From contig JAOTON010001351.1 of assembly GCA_034440635.1 (NCBI GenBank), positions 1,577,501-1,641,500 on the forward strand: a DNA stretch of 64,000 nucleotides, in the 5' to 3' direction. The position numbers and the translations under genes were made by a program. The DNA comes from Lepas anatifera (taxonomy: Eukaryota > Arthropoda > Thecostraca > Lepadidae). The notes under the pieces are model-generated. The model was not told the DNA's origin. It worked only from the letters and a program-made list of their open reading frames with translations, and did not search any database. Below are positions 23,690 to 36,200 of the stretch, piece by piece; position 1 is the first letter of the stretch, and each line of letters opens with the position of its first letter.

Positions 23690-25125
23690 TGCTTTGTGCG
23701 GTCCAACACAGATCGAGGTCACGGCACCGTGTCGGCATGTCAGCTGTGCGGTCCAACACAGACCGACGTCACGGCACCGTGTCGGCATGTCTGCTGTACG
23801 GTCCAAGACTGGCCGAGGTCACGGCACCGTGTCGGTATGTCTGCTGTACGGTCCAAGACTGGCCGAGGTCACGGCACCGTGTCGGCATGTCAGCTGTGCG
23901 GTCCAACACAGACCGAGGTCACGGCACCGTGTCAGCATATCAGCTGTGCGGTCCAACACAGACCGAGGTCACGGCACCATGTCAGCATGTCAGCTGTGCG
24001 GTCCAACACAGACCGAGGTCACGGCACCGTGTCGGCATGCCAGCTATGTGGTCCAACACAGACGAGGTCACGACACCGTGTCGGTATGTCTGCTGTACGG
24101 TCCAAGACTGGCCGAGGTCACGGCACCGTGTCGGCATGTCAGCTGTGCGGTCCAACACAGACCGAGGTCACGGCACCGTGCCGGTATGTCTGCTGCACGG
24201 TCCAAGACTGGCCGAGGTCACGGCACCGTGTCGGCATGTCAGCTGTGCGGTCCAACACAGACCGAGGTCACGGCACCGTGTCGGTATGTCTGCTGTACGG
24301 TCCAAGACTGGCCGAGGTCAGGGCACCGTGTCGGTATGTCAGCTGTGCGGTCCAACACAGATCGAGGTCATGGCACCGTGTCGGTATGTCTGCTGTACGG
24401 TCCAAGACTGGCCGAGGTCACGGCACCGTGTCGGCATGTCAGCTGTACGGTCCAACACAGACCGAGGTCACGGCACCGTGTCGGTATGTCTGCTGTACGG
24501 TCCAAGACTGGTCGAGGTCACGGCACCGTGACGGCATGTCAGCTGTGCGGTCCAACACAGACCGAGGTCACGGCACCGTGTCGGCATGTCAGCTGTGCGG
24601 TCCAGCACAGACCGAGGTCACGGCACCGTGCCGGTATGTCTGCTGCACGGTCCAAGACTGGCCGAGGTCACGGCACCGTGTCGGCATGTCAGCTGTGCGG
24701 TCCAACACAGACCGAGGTCACGGCACCGTGTCGGTATGTCTGCTGTACGGTCCAAGACTGGCCGAGGTCAGGGCACCGTGTCGGTATGTCAGCTGTGCGG
24801 TCCAACACAGATCGAGGTCACGGCACCGTGTCGGTATGTCTGCTGTACGGTCCAAGACTGGCCGAGGTCACGGCACCGTGTCGGCATGTCAGCTGTACGG
24901 TCCAACACAGACCGAGGTGACGGCACCGTGTCGGTATGTCTGCTGTACGGTCCAAGACTGGCCGAGGTCACGGCACCGTGTCGGCATGTCAGCTGTGCGG
25001 TCCAACACATACCGAGGTCACGGCACCATGTCAGCATGTCAGCTGTGCGGTCCAACACAGACTGAGGTCACGGCACCGTGTCGGCATGTCAGCTGTGAGG
25101 TCCAAGACTGGCCGAGGCCACGTCA
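23690..25125. repeat. 50-bp minisatellite with two alternating unit types
   Basis: About 29 units of 50 bp. Type A has GTCCAACACAGACCGAGGTC and ends in GGCATGTCAGCTGTGCG. Type B has GTCCAAGACTGGCCGAGGTC and ends in GGTATGTCTGCTGTACG. They largely alternate as A-B pairs, and rare variants (such as TGCTGCACGG at about 24191 and 24641) recur 450 bp apart, so a nine-unit block was duplicated. Nearly every unit carries AGGTCACGGCACCGTG. All three + frames are open for hundreds of codons because the unit lacks stops; this is not evidence of a protein. Confidence 0.9.
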
Positions 25126-28100
25126 ACATGCCGGAAAGTCAGCCGTGGTTAGCGCTAACACAAGCGACGCGTAGAACTGCGAAGTGGTGAAAATTACAAT
25201 ACAGAGCCAGAAGTAAATTAGCACGATCATTTCAAATATTTTTGCTGAAGTTTTGCTGCGCCTGCAGAGTAAAAAAATGACTAGAAAAGGGCTATATCAG
25301 CAAGTGCCGAATCAATGCCACTAAAATTGCGTGAGTACAGTAAAGCAAATAATAATTTATTTTGATGACCATGCTTTTGTGCACGCGTTGTAGTGAATCT
25401 GGTAATTCAGCGTCACAATACTGTGAAGTAGTCATTCACAACATGCTGATCGGAAGCTGCCCAAGAACAGCGGTCCTTCATACCAACCATTTAGCTCGAC
25501 TTTAGCAAGGTTGGGAAGGTCTGGCACAATCGGAGATACCACGGGAAAACCTGAGGGGTGGGCAGAATCTGCCCCTGTTGGAAATAGGGTTAAGCCTGGA
25601 CACCATTCAACGGAGAGCAGAAAGCCCTGGGAATGGGCTGCTTCCCGCTAACAATGCGTTTACTATCTGCAACTCCATGGTTTTGGATAAACGAAATATG
25701 AATCAGGTTATATCCTCTACGAGATGAACATTTCATGCAAAATCCCGTGAAGGGCTGTGTTCCCTGGAAGATGAAATAAGCCGGAAGCATTCTCATCAAA
25801 ATGAACATCTTACACAAACAAATATTATAATAAAAAGGTATTTCAAAAGAAAAGTGATTCTAGAAAAAATTATGACGGTGATATCATTCAGCAGCTATAC
25901 TTTCCAAAAGAGAACAAGTTGAAATGTCTTGGGAGAATATTCGTTTATTTCAGCAGGTTATTTGCCGCCTTCTCTTAAGGCCAAACTAACGTTTTCTCCC
26001 TGTAAACGGTTATTGCTTCACCCGTATTACTGTAGCCCTAAATTGGAAGCAGCTTAAAGTTAGTGTGTTTGGTAATTTTACACCGGGCAGTTATTTACTT
26101 TAGAACGCATGCCTCGTCAACGATGATAAACTTTAGCTTCTATCATTTTCAATGATCACGTCCCTGTCCACCTTAGGTCATGGGAGAAGTTTCACAATGA
26201 GATTGAGGATTCTATGTGCAAGAAGTTTTATATGTGAGTAAACCTATCAGCGTGGGTTTGCTGTCAGGCTCTTTGGGTCTGTGAAAAAAAAACTTACAGA
26301 CTCGAAGTTTCTTTTCAAAAGCCGGGTCAGGGCACCGCTTTATTTTTAGCTGCGCGGATCTAAGGGTGGCGCCTCAATGGTGGTGCCCCCTTGTCCAGCC
26401 AGAGGAGGCCAGGTGCCCGGTGCCCCCCGTTCCGCCGCCTATGCCCGATACAAAAAAATAAAAATATTTCAAATGAAAAGCATTAGAATTCAAAGAAAAT
26501 TTCAATACTACTTCAAGGTTTTGTTGGGGGAGGGTGCCCCACCCCCAAAGATATGTAAGGTCATGTCAAGGGAAATAGCCAAGGCCCTACATGAGAGAAG
26601 TGAAGAGTAAAAGGCGACAGGTGAGAGAAGATCCCTAGAAAAACTAAAACCAACCACAAAACTAAAAATACTTGAATCCCACAACAGATCCCTGTGGAGC
26701 ACCACGAACGTAAAAAAAGAGCATAAAACAGCTTGAACGAACCTAAAAAGGGTGCAAAAGCACAGATGAGATGTGGAATTAACTAAAACGCTGCTCAAAA
26801 AACCAAACTCGGTCGGGAAACTAAAATTCTGTGCGTAAACTAAAACTGTACATGTGAATTAAAATTCAAAGTATAAACTAAAACCGCAATGGAAGACGCA
26901 AAGCCTCAAGCACAGTGTGGACCTAAATAAAAGGGAACTGAAAGGTAGGGAAAGGTTAAACACGACGCCTCAGTCATGGATCATCATCAGGTGTAAGACA
27001 GTGAAAAAGAGAACGAGACCCCTGAAGTAAACTTTTATTGCAGCCCCGACAGTGTCGCGGTTTAAAACAGTTCAAAGAAGAGCCTCCGTGCGTGTGGGGG
27101 TGTCAACGAATAAGCGGCCAAGAGGATGACTGTGTGTGTTTAGACCGGGTTTATATTGTCTGATTAGAATAAACCCCGAAATTTTGCGGTCGGGCCCATC
27201 CCTAGTGTGTTCAAAATTTTAATAGCAAAAAATCCATGGCGAGACTCTGGTCCGGGTGAACCAGTCGTCAATGGTCCCCGAAAGGCGTGTTGTGCCGTTT
27301 GTGACGTGCATCTCCAAGGTGTTCATTAAGCCTAAGCCGAACAAAACGTTGACTCTCTCGAATGTAGAAAGACTAGTCGGGCCCAAAAAATTTACAATCT
27401 ATGCGATAAATCACGTTTTGACATGGCATTTACCCTGCAAACCAGCATGGCAGGTAAACACCACGAAAGTAACAAGAGCATGAAATATATGTTAAGTACC
27501 CAACTTTGCGCCTTTCACTAGTATTTTTAGGTGGACAACAATTTTTCTGACGAGAGAGAGTGCCTGGTCTTATCAAAACGATAAAACCTTTGTACCGCCC
27601 TTTCTAGCCCACCGAACAAATGGAGAAGCGAATAACTTGAACATGAGCTAGATCAGGTGATCACGCGAAGCCATCTGGTCGCATCCAGTCTGGCCCACTT
27701 GTGCCAAAACTTTTGGTGGGGAGGAGAGTAGCAGAGTCTCAGGGAAATCCTTCAACAGGCATTACATTCCAACAGGCGTCCTATTTTTGGTCACCCGTAT
27801 CTTAAAAGTCTGCTCATACCAGTTTTTTTATAAAGTTTCGTTTCCCAACCCAAAGAGCCACAATGATAAACTCAGAATGGTGGATTGAGTTTGATCCGAC
27901 TCCAAATTGCAGTGGTTGACTGATTGACTATATCTAGGGGACTGTAAATGAGCCTTGCACACACTGCCCCGAGGGTGTTCGTATCAGAAGCAGCAGGCCC
28001 AGAGTACCATGTGCAATCTCAACTCCAGTCGTCCCGGTCTGCAATGAACCCAATGAGCATGTGTAAATACAAAATTTATTTCTATATCACGTTAAAAAAT

Positions 28101-29037
28101 GTCACATCGTGTGCCATCTCTGTCTTTACAACAGGTCCAAATTTGTTGTTCAACGCTCTGATATACATGTCACGTGCTATCGCTGCTAAAGCGGCGGTGT
28201 CGCGAAGTGAGCGGTCGCTCGATCCTTACGAGGGAAATCAGATTACTTCTGCCTATAAAGCGATAATCATGGAAAAGCCCTGCGGCTTAATAAAGATAAG
28301 ATGGCAAGGTCAGTGATCTCCTCCGTCACTATCCAAACTCACGCTCCTTGATATTGCTCACTCTCGCACGGCCTCTGCTCTGGGCGCCATCAGGCACGAA
28401 TGCAACTCAGCCGACCATTGATGGTAAACGTCGATAACAAAACACTATATGAACAATCAGAGAAAAATATCACTAAAAATGTGGTAGAAAAGGAGGCCAC
28501 GCATCCATCAGAAATGCACTCGCTAGACAGACGCCTTCTATATAGTGATATTGTAGCAAAACGCATTAGCAGGGGTAAAATAGCGGAGACGTTGTTCATG
28601 CACAAAACAAAGCCCATCAGCAGCTGCCTGATTCAACGCTAACTCTGTGAAAGCCAGGCTCGGCAGGGTGTAAGGCCGGCATGTCATCTAGCTGGATAGA
28701 AGAGTTTGAATAGCCCAAAGTAGAACCAACCAAGGACATCGACGAGTTTCGCACCCTGGCGACACCAATCACTTGGACATATATTCCTTGGCTTGATTTG
28801 TTCTTTACCTGGCCTAACCATCGAGCGTCGTCACTCCACAACTGCAGGGCGAGATCGGAGAGGGCATGAGCAACTGATTCTGGTACACGTCCAGGATGTC
28901 ACCCAGAGAAAGGTCTCGCACCATTATACTGATCAGTCATTCACGCCCTGCTTGTGTTCTCTGGCAATGCAGGCATAGAGCCCAAATATAAAAACAATGC
29001 AGTGAACAGTTCCGACTGCCTTCCAGCTATGACACAA
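25126..29037. other. intergenic, no gene recognised
   Basis: About 3.9 kb without a frame I can place in a family. A stretch at 26640-26900 is full of AAACTAAAA phrases. TTTATT at 28075-28080 reads AATAAA on the minus strand and could be a distant polyadenylation signal for the transporter gene that stops at 29404; this is a guess. Confidence 0.35.
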
Positions 29038-29212
29038 TGCAGAGTACACAGCTGAGTACACACTAAACAGTACACAACAGTACATAGCGCACAGTGCAGA
29101 GTACACAGCTGAGTACACACTAAACGGTACACAACAATACATAGCGCACAGTGCAGAGTACACAGCTGAGTACACACTAAACGGTACACAACAGTACATA
29201 GCGCACAGTATA
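29038..29212. repeat. 57-bp tandem repeat, 3 copies
   Basis: GTACACAGCTGAGTACACAC starts at 29044, 29101 and 29158, giving a 57-bp period. It lies just downstream of the transporter stop codon and so probably in its 3' untranslated region. Confidence 0.85.
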
Positions 29213-29403
29213 CTGTTTTCAATGAAAGTACGCAGCATACAATACGCAATAGAATACAGTATACAATACTGTATCATAGCTACGACGCAATACAGGCATG
29301 TAGATGAAATGCTCAACTATACAAGTATGAGCGTTGAATGTGTTTGTCAGGTCCGGCGAGCTTGGCCCGACGGTCTTACAAATCCACTTTGGGAGATAGT
29401 CCA

Positions 29404-30215
29404 TTAGACGACCGCCGCTCTACCTTTGGCCGTCTCTACCGTGTGGCCGCCGGACAGAGGTGGGGTCGCAGTCAACACGCTGCTCGTGAGGGTCGGCGAG
29501 TGGCGCTCATTCTTCAATTCAGGTGGAGGGCAGCTGTGCTCCTCCTGGGAGCATATTCTCACCTCCTCCTCCTGTCGCGGCATCTCAAGCCTTTCCGACG
29601 CTGCTCCAAGCACCTGACAGCGCGGCTCCCCGCTGGCTGGCATTAGCGGCACGCAGCCTTCTTCGTCCTCCGAAATCAGTGACGTGCACGTGCCTTCGTC
29701 CTCTGACATGGGGGATGTGAAGGACACTTCATTTGTCAGCATTGCTGATGCATTTGTATCTCCGCCTTCGGAGGGTGAGATGCTGCGCTTCCCCTTTTCA
29801 GATGCTCCCTTGTAAACGTGCACCGGTATCAATACTTCTTCCTCGCTGTCTTCTTTTCCTCTCAGATCACTGGACAAGGGAGTGCAATATTTAGGCACCC
29901 AGAATGGCTCATTGTCATAAACGTCATCTCCAGCTTCCCCAAGGTCGATATCTAGCACGACACCCTCATCCTCGGAAGCGGAGGGTGTGGGTGTGCGGAA
30001 GTCTGCTGGATGGGCCGGCGTCTTGGCGGTGAGACAGGGCTCCGCCGCCGGCTGCTGCGGCCCCGGAGTCTGTCGGCGGTGTGTGTGGGTGGGAGGTGCC
30101 AGAGCAGCAGGCACACACCACCAGGGCACCAGCAGCAGCAGCGCCGACAGCACCAGACTGCCCCCCGCCAGCAGGAAACTGAAGCCGTACCGACCAGAGG
30201 CGTCGTACAGCAGAC
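29404..30215 (-). CDS. transporter last exon, TM12 and cytoplasmic tail
   Basis: 812 coding bases ending in TAA at 29404-29406. It starts LLYDASGRYGFSFLLAGG and SLVLSALLLLVPWW, the G-x-L-Y-D-A-x-G-x-Y motif and TM12 of SLC16 proteins. A hydrophilic tail of roughly 220 residues follows, rich in Ser, Glu, Asp and Pro (for example EDEGVVLDIDLGEAGDDVYD), longer than in many family members. The acceptor TTGTACCGGCAG|GT is the last of four tandem versions in the upstream intron. Confidence 0.85.
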
Positions 30216-33200
30216 CTGCCGGTACAACACTCACTGTCAGAGATCGTACCGACCGGGGGCGTCGTACAGCAGTTCTGCCGATACAGCACTCACTGTCAGA
30301 GATCGTACTGACCGGCGTAGACCTGCGGTAATGTGTTGTACCGACCGATAGCGTCGTAGAGCAGACCTGCCATTCGAAATAGAAATAGAGTGATGTAAGG
30401 ACATGAGTTTTTCCCAAGTTATCGCAAGTTTAGCTGCGGGAGCAAGTTCAGGATCGAAAACTCTAAGATCATCAAGAGACTGGTCTGGGAGCCCCGTTAC
30501 CATCCCCGAACAAGCAATGGCCGTAATGGTGGAGTAATTTGGAACTCAAAGACTAGTGTCCCAGGAAGCGCAAGGACGGCAGCCGCGGTCAGATCAGCCT
30601 CTCACCAGTCACTTGCCAGGCTCGGGTCCATACTGCGCGCCGCAGCGTCTAAAGGCAACCGATTCCAAAACTTTACCAGAGCACTGTCACGGCATGGTCT
30701 TCTGAGCAGCGGCTCGGAGCCCAGCGCTCTACAAATTCAGCTATTGTGAGCCCTAATTGTCATAATCAGGTAATAGACAATAAAAGCGCATTAGTTGTGT
30801 TTCCTTGCGTCATTTATCCTGGATATTTTCGAGGCATTTAAGTATTTTCTGACAAAATGTCTAGCACCAAAAGCTCTCGGTTTTTTTCAAGAGGGTCTGG
30901 ACCAGCCCCTCTTTGCTTATGCTTATATATGCCTATATGCTTACTATATGCCTCTTGTACTTTTATATTTGCCAGCTCCGCATGTCGTTAAACTCAAAAG
31001 AGATGATGGAGATCTTTCTGCATAAAAATGGAAAAATAAAAGTGAAAATGATTCTGATATTGAAATACATGCCATAACCTCTGATGTTAGTTTCGGAGGA
31101 AAAATTAGGGTCGAACTTTGGATGATGGCTATTGTGCGCTGATCTCAGAGCGAGGCCACACCTCAGAGCGAGCCTTTGTTCTGCCTGTGATCAAGGCTAT
31201 TATTTTTCCGACGACGAAACTGATATTTTATGACGTCATTATTTAACACGGGCATTGGCGGGGGTCTGAGCCAACTTCGCTTTGACGGGGGGGCGGGAAC
31301 CCGCCCCCTAAGATCTCGAGAACCACGCTAGGTAGCGAAAAACGGTAAACGGTTTTGGGTAGCCAATCCACTTCTCCATCGAAAGTATTTCAGCTTTGTT
31401 TTTTCAGGTTACATTTGAGGTCACTAGAGGTCAAAACATGCCGTCATAGGGATAACATGTAAATGAAGGTTTTCGGTCATTTCCCCTGAACAAGGACAGA
31501 TAGAGCAAAACAATTTGAACTATATGAACCCTTGCAGTCAGACGAATCGAATTATATATAATATGACCTTGTTATGTCAAATCAAGGATTTGACCTGACC
31601 TGAGGTCAGGTCAAGTCAAATTAGGTAAAATGCATATCATTAGAACTGAAATGGCAAGGCAAATCTAATGCAGTTAAACCGTTAAAATAAACGCTTTATC
31701 ACCATTCGTTGTTACGTTATTCCGTTAAAACCATTTTTCGCGTGTATTTCCAATGAAGAGGCCACGGCTCGTAACTGACCTTAGGTCATCGATATCAAAA
31801 ATACCGGAACAGGTTTTAGAAAACTTGTTGGGACCATTATATTATATGAGTTTCAATGGGATAAGTTTATTATGTTCCGACTTATGCTATCTTAAACTTT
31901 TTTTAGGTCAGGTCACTTGATCTGTACTGGTGACCTGACCTGACATGACCCAACCTTAAAATTTTGACAAAAGTTGTAAAAATCACGAGAAAAATGTATG
32001 CTACGTACGGCGGCACTACGCACTGCCGTTGTTATGTTATCTCTGAAAAACCCCAGGGGGCGGGTAACCGCCGTCTCCCCCGTCAATGCGCGTGTTAAAA
32101 AGGGGCTAAATGTTTTATTCCCAGATATTTTAAGCGGGAAAAATTATTAATAACTGATTTTCATACTTGTTCTGTCCATAAAACCTGTTTCCTATAATTT
32201 TGAAAAGGTGCAGGTATGCTTTCCAGCGACCATTCTTTTTTCGGTTTTTCGTCATTTTTTGGTTTTCCCGATTTTGGAAAAATGAGAAAAGTCAGAAAAC
32301 AGGGGTGGAAAAACCCGCCAATTCGCCAAGCAGGGATTGCGACAGAACCTGGCGAGTGAAAATATTCTGTGCGACAGATAACGTCTACCAAATCGGAACT
32401 CTAGCAGCCGCCGAGAAAACAAAAAAGCTAGCTTTTTTCCTGGGAGTTCCCAGGGAGCCGGGTCCTTACGCTGCTAAAAACCTCGATACACAGACAGATC
32501 CAGGAGGCAAGGGGCCACTTGATACCCCCCCCACATTCCCATAAACTCTCGCCTCCATCTGAAATGGTCACGGGCCCCCTGAAATGTGAATGGCGCCACC
32601 TAAACTGCCCCTCCCACTCCCAACCCTTCAGTATGCAGGTACCGCGCCCCCACATTAGGTTTTTCCGTACAAAAAGGCTTCCTCATGGTTCCGATGGCGC
32701 CTCAGCTTATACGCTCCTTTTTTCACGCGATCGGAAATCCTAGAACCGCCTATGTCACGTTAGACGATTCAATGAATAAGACTTTCTGGCGAATGAAATA
32801 AGTAATTACAATTGTCTAATTAGTAGTCACGTTCCTTTGCTGTTTTTCTACGGCAGCACTGCGGAGTTCAATGACCCCAGACAGTGTGGATGCGACAGTG
32901 AGCATCGGCGACAGCGGCCTTGGGCGACAGCCAGACTTGCCGGATATACAGGGCCCGGCCAGTCCCGACGGCAAATCTGAACCATTGAAACCCGTATTCA
33001 CCAGGGGCGCCGCCACGGAATTTGTACAGGGGGAATACCCAGGCTGGTTCTGACCGGGGGAAGCAAATATGGAGCGTATTCGGTACCTGACAGCATTAAT
33101 AACAATGAATCCAAAAATTTGGGAGGGGGAACGTCCCCCTTGGTTGGCCAACAGGGGGACATTTCCCCCGTCCCCCCTCGCTTTTAGCGCCCATACTGTT

Positions 33201-36200
33201 CACTGTCGAAAACAATAGGTATGCTCCAGACTCTCTTATGAAAATCTGAGAGCTCTTGGTGCCAGACTTTTTTAGGAAATACCTACTGGCCCCTTGAAAA
33301 ATTCCCAAGATAAATGACGTTGAGAAATGTAACGAACACACTTTTATTGCCTCGTCATGGGCCTCGTTCTTTGATATGACAATTATGACCCACATGTTAC
33401 AATCCCTTGCGCCATTTGTCTTGGGTAATTTTTGGAAAAATATCTGGCACTAAAAGCTCTTGGATTTTCACCACGAGGGTCTGGAACATACCTCAACCTC
33501 TAGCGGTGTCTGTCAAATTTCCTTCGCATTATGCCATATGTCGTTTGTAAGGGTATCTTGGTTTGTAAATGCCTATGTGATTCATCTCGAGTAGGCTGGC
33601 ATGTGCAAATTGTTTTAGCGTAATGCCAATAATAGCAAAAGACTGGAAAGTACCGCTTTGGGTCCCAGTGTTGAACGGAACCTGCTAAAAAAAGCTCAAA
33701 ATCGAGTGCGGCATGTTCGCCTTTGTACATGTAAGTATATCCCATCAACAATAATCTGCGGCCGCACACTGTTAAATGAAGAAAGATAATGGATGGGAGG
33801 ACAATTCTAAGTTTCCTTACCTGCCCCAAAAAAGGGTAAAAGCTGCCCCAAACTGGTTGTTCTATCCTAAGGCTGCCCTAATAAGCTCGTCAAAGCCTGT
33901 CATGCCAATTCGGCTGTGACCCCCAAAGCAATGGGAGGATCCAAACTCTCCTATGGCCTGTTTTCTAGCCAACTAGTGTTTCATAATTGATCAATCGGGG
34001 AAATATCCATCAGTAAAAACTATTTTGATTGCTTTTGACCATTTGCAAGGTATCTCTAATTGATAGTGAAACATTTATTGACTGCACCAGATAAATTTGG
34101 CCCATTGACTCTGTCAGTCAGTTCTTTATGTAGAAAGTATACCTCAAGTCAAGTATACTTGACCTATTGTCACATGCATGGGCTCGGCTTCTCCCTAAGC
34201 AACCTGCTGGATCTGCACCTGTTTGGGCAGCATTTGACACTCCTGGTCTTGGAGAGTTGCCATGATGGAAATTGTGCCAATCAGACGCAACAACCACTTG
34301 ACCCAATCAGTGTCCTGAAATTCACAATTTTAAGTGGAAAACGTATCTTTTTCAGATTTATTTAGGGCTCACCAGGGACTTATTTTGACCTCACCTGGCA
34401 GAGGAATCCCATGATAATGCAGCGCAAAACAAAACAATCCCGGCCTGTCACAAACTAAAATATAAAACCCGCAGAAAAACACCACCTTTGAAATAGTAAA
34501 AGTTCGGCAACAAAGGTTTTCTGGAGGTATAACAAACTGTCATGTCCCAGAAGTTTCTGACCCGTTCAAATACAAAAGATGGCGAATAATTTTGCCTAAG
34601 GTGGCTTGGGATTGGCTGCTACCAGATTTTCAGGGGAAGGAAAGACTTCACTTGGGTATTTGCTCAGTGAGGCCGATTGGATCGAGGCGCATTCGTTTTC
34701 GTCCACTTTTAATTTTCGGCAATTATTCGCATTAGAATAGGATACAAGTCGCATTTGAAAGGATCAACATGAAACGTAGATTCCTATCAAGACCACCAAT
34801 AATGTGAAAGTAATCTTATAATTCCAAGAGAGGCTGCCAAAGTCAACCCTGGTTTTTTGGCTATTTTTCAATGTTGGTGACATTGATGAATAAATTAGGA
34901 TATATATTATTTTGCTCATAAAGAGTTGTAAGGAAATACATTTTTCTTCAAGAAAAATTAATAAGCAGGCTCTAGGTATTTTTAATATGTGGTGTAAGAG
35001 CTTCTTTGAAGTTTTAACACGCTCGAAACTACATCGTGATTTTGGTCAAAATCTCCACTTTAAGTGAGGCCGATTCCACCTTTCAATATATTTCGTAAAA
35101 TACAGAATCATTTTTCTTTTTGTTAGTTTTTTGAAGCTGAGACATGCTTTAGTAACATTTCAAGCGTTCGATCGCTCTCAACCATGTGTTCATTAATGAG
35201 AAATATGATTCCAAAGACATCCAAGTACCGAATTGGCCTCGGTGAAAAGGCCTCAGCTGGATTTCGTCCATTTGGAACAATGACGTCACTTTGTCGTATT
35301 TGGGTAGCCGAAATGATCTCGGGTGTAATGGGTGTAATGAATTGGTGCACAAGTGCAGGCGGTGAGTTTTTTAGTTACTTCGGTAACCTTGGCGAGCCCG
35401 CGGGAATATCACCAAGGCAGACAATACAGAATTTTGAGGTCAGTAAGGTTATTGGAAAGAAGACTGGAAATTGAGTGAGTGCGTGAAAGGAATTTGAGTT
35501 TGCTTTTGGAAGGGATATTGTGGATGAGGGTTCATTTCTTATCCTTGATACTGAAGCTTACCTTTCGGGAAATTCACGATTAATCGAACCATTTCTCCCA
35601 TCTTAAATATCTACAGGAGATAGGTGGGTACCTACCTACTCAGTACAGTACTGGGTGAGGTCATAATACCTTGCAAAAGTTTCCACAGCCCGGATGAATG
35701 CTCAGACTGTACCTTTTGCGACTCATGATTTTTAAGGCTGGATTTGCTTGCTATTTTCTTAATCTGAACTGATTGTGCATACAAATATAGGCTGGTGGTT
35801 TTCACACCTTGAAGCAAAATAATTGTGGTAGCGGCTGAGTGTTTAAATTCCACGCCCTGCATTAACCCTCGCCCCACCGGGGGCCATCGATGGCCCCCCT
35901 AAGGTTTTTCCGGGATAGCAGAAAACGACGGGGCGCAGCACCGCGGTTGAGGGCTCTACCTCTCACTGCATCATTTTCCATCATCCCTGAAATTTTTACC
36001 CGGGTCACCCAAGGTCAGGTCACCAGACGAGGTCAACCAAGGTCACCTCACTTCCAGTTTAGAGCTCTGTAAGAGCTACATTTCAAAGTCGATCGATTTG
36101 AAACTTCCTACACTTCATGACCCCTCAAGGGTCTACAAGGTGTATATCCGGGATTTTTCGATTTCGTGCCCTGAGGTCAGGTCACGAGGCGACCTCTCCC

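Noticed and set aside
23694..25174. Cysteine-rich repeat proteins of 280-492 codons on the + strand
   Set aside because: All three frames of the 50-bp array are open and the frames overlap fully. Period not divisible by 3 and unit variants do not favour any one frame.
29404..30417. Whole 337-codon frame as one exon starting near 30417
   Set aside because: The part above 30215 is acceptor-array sequence. Splice phase and family alignment place the exon start at 30215.
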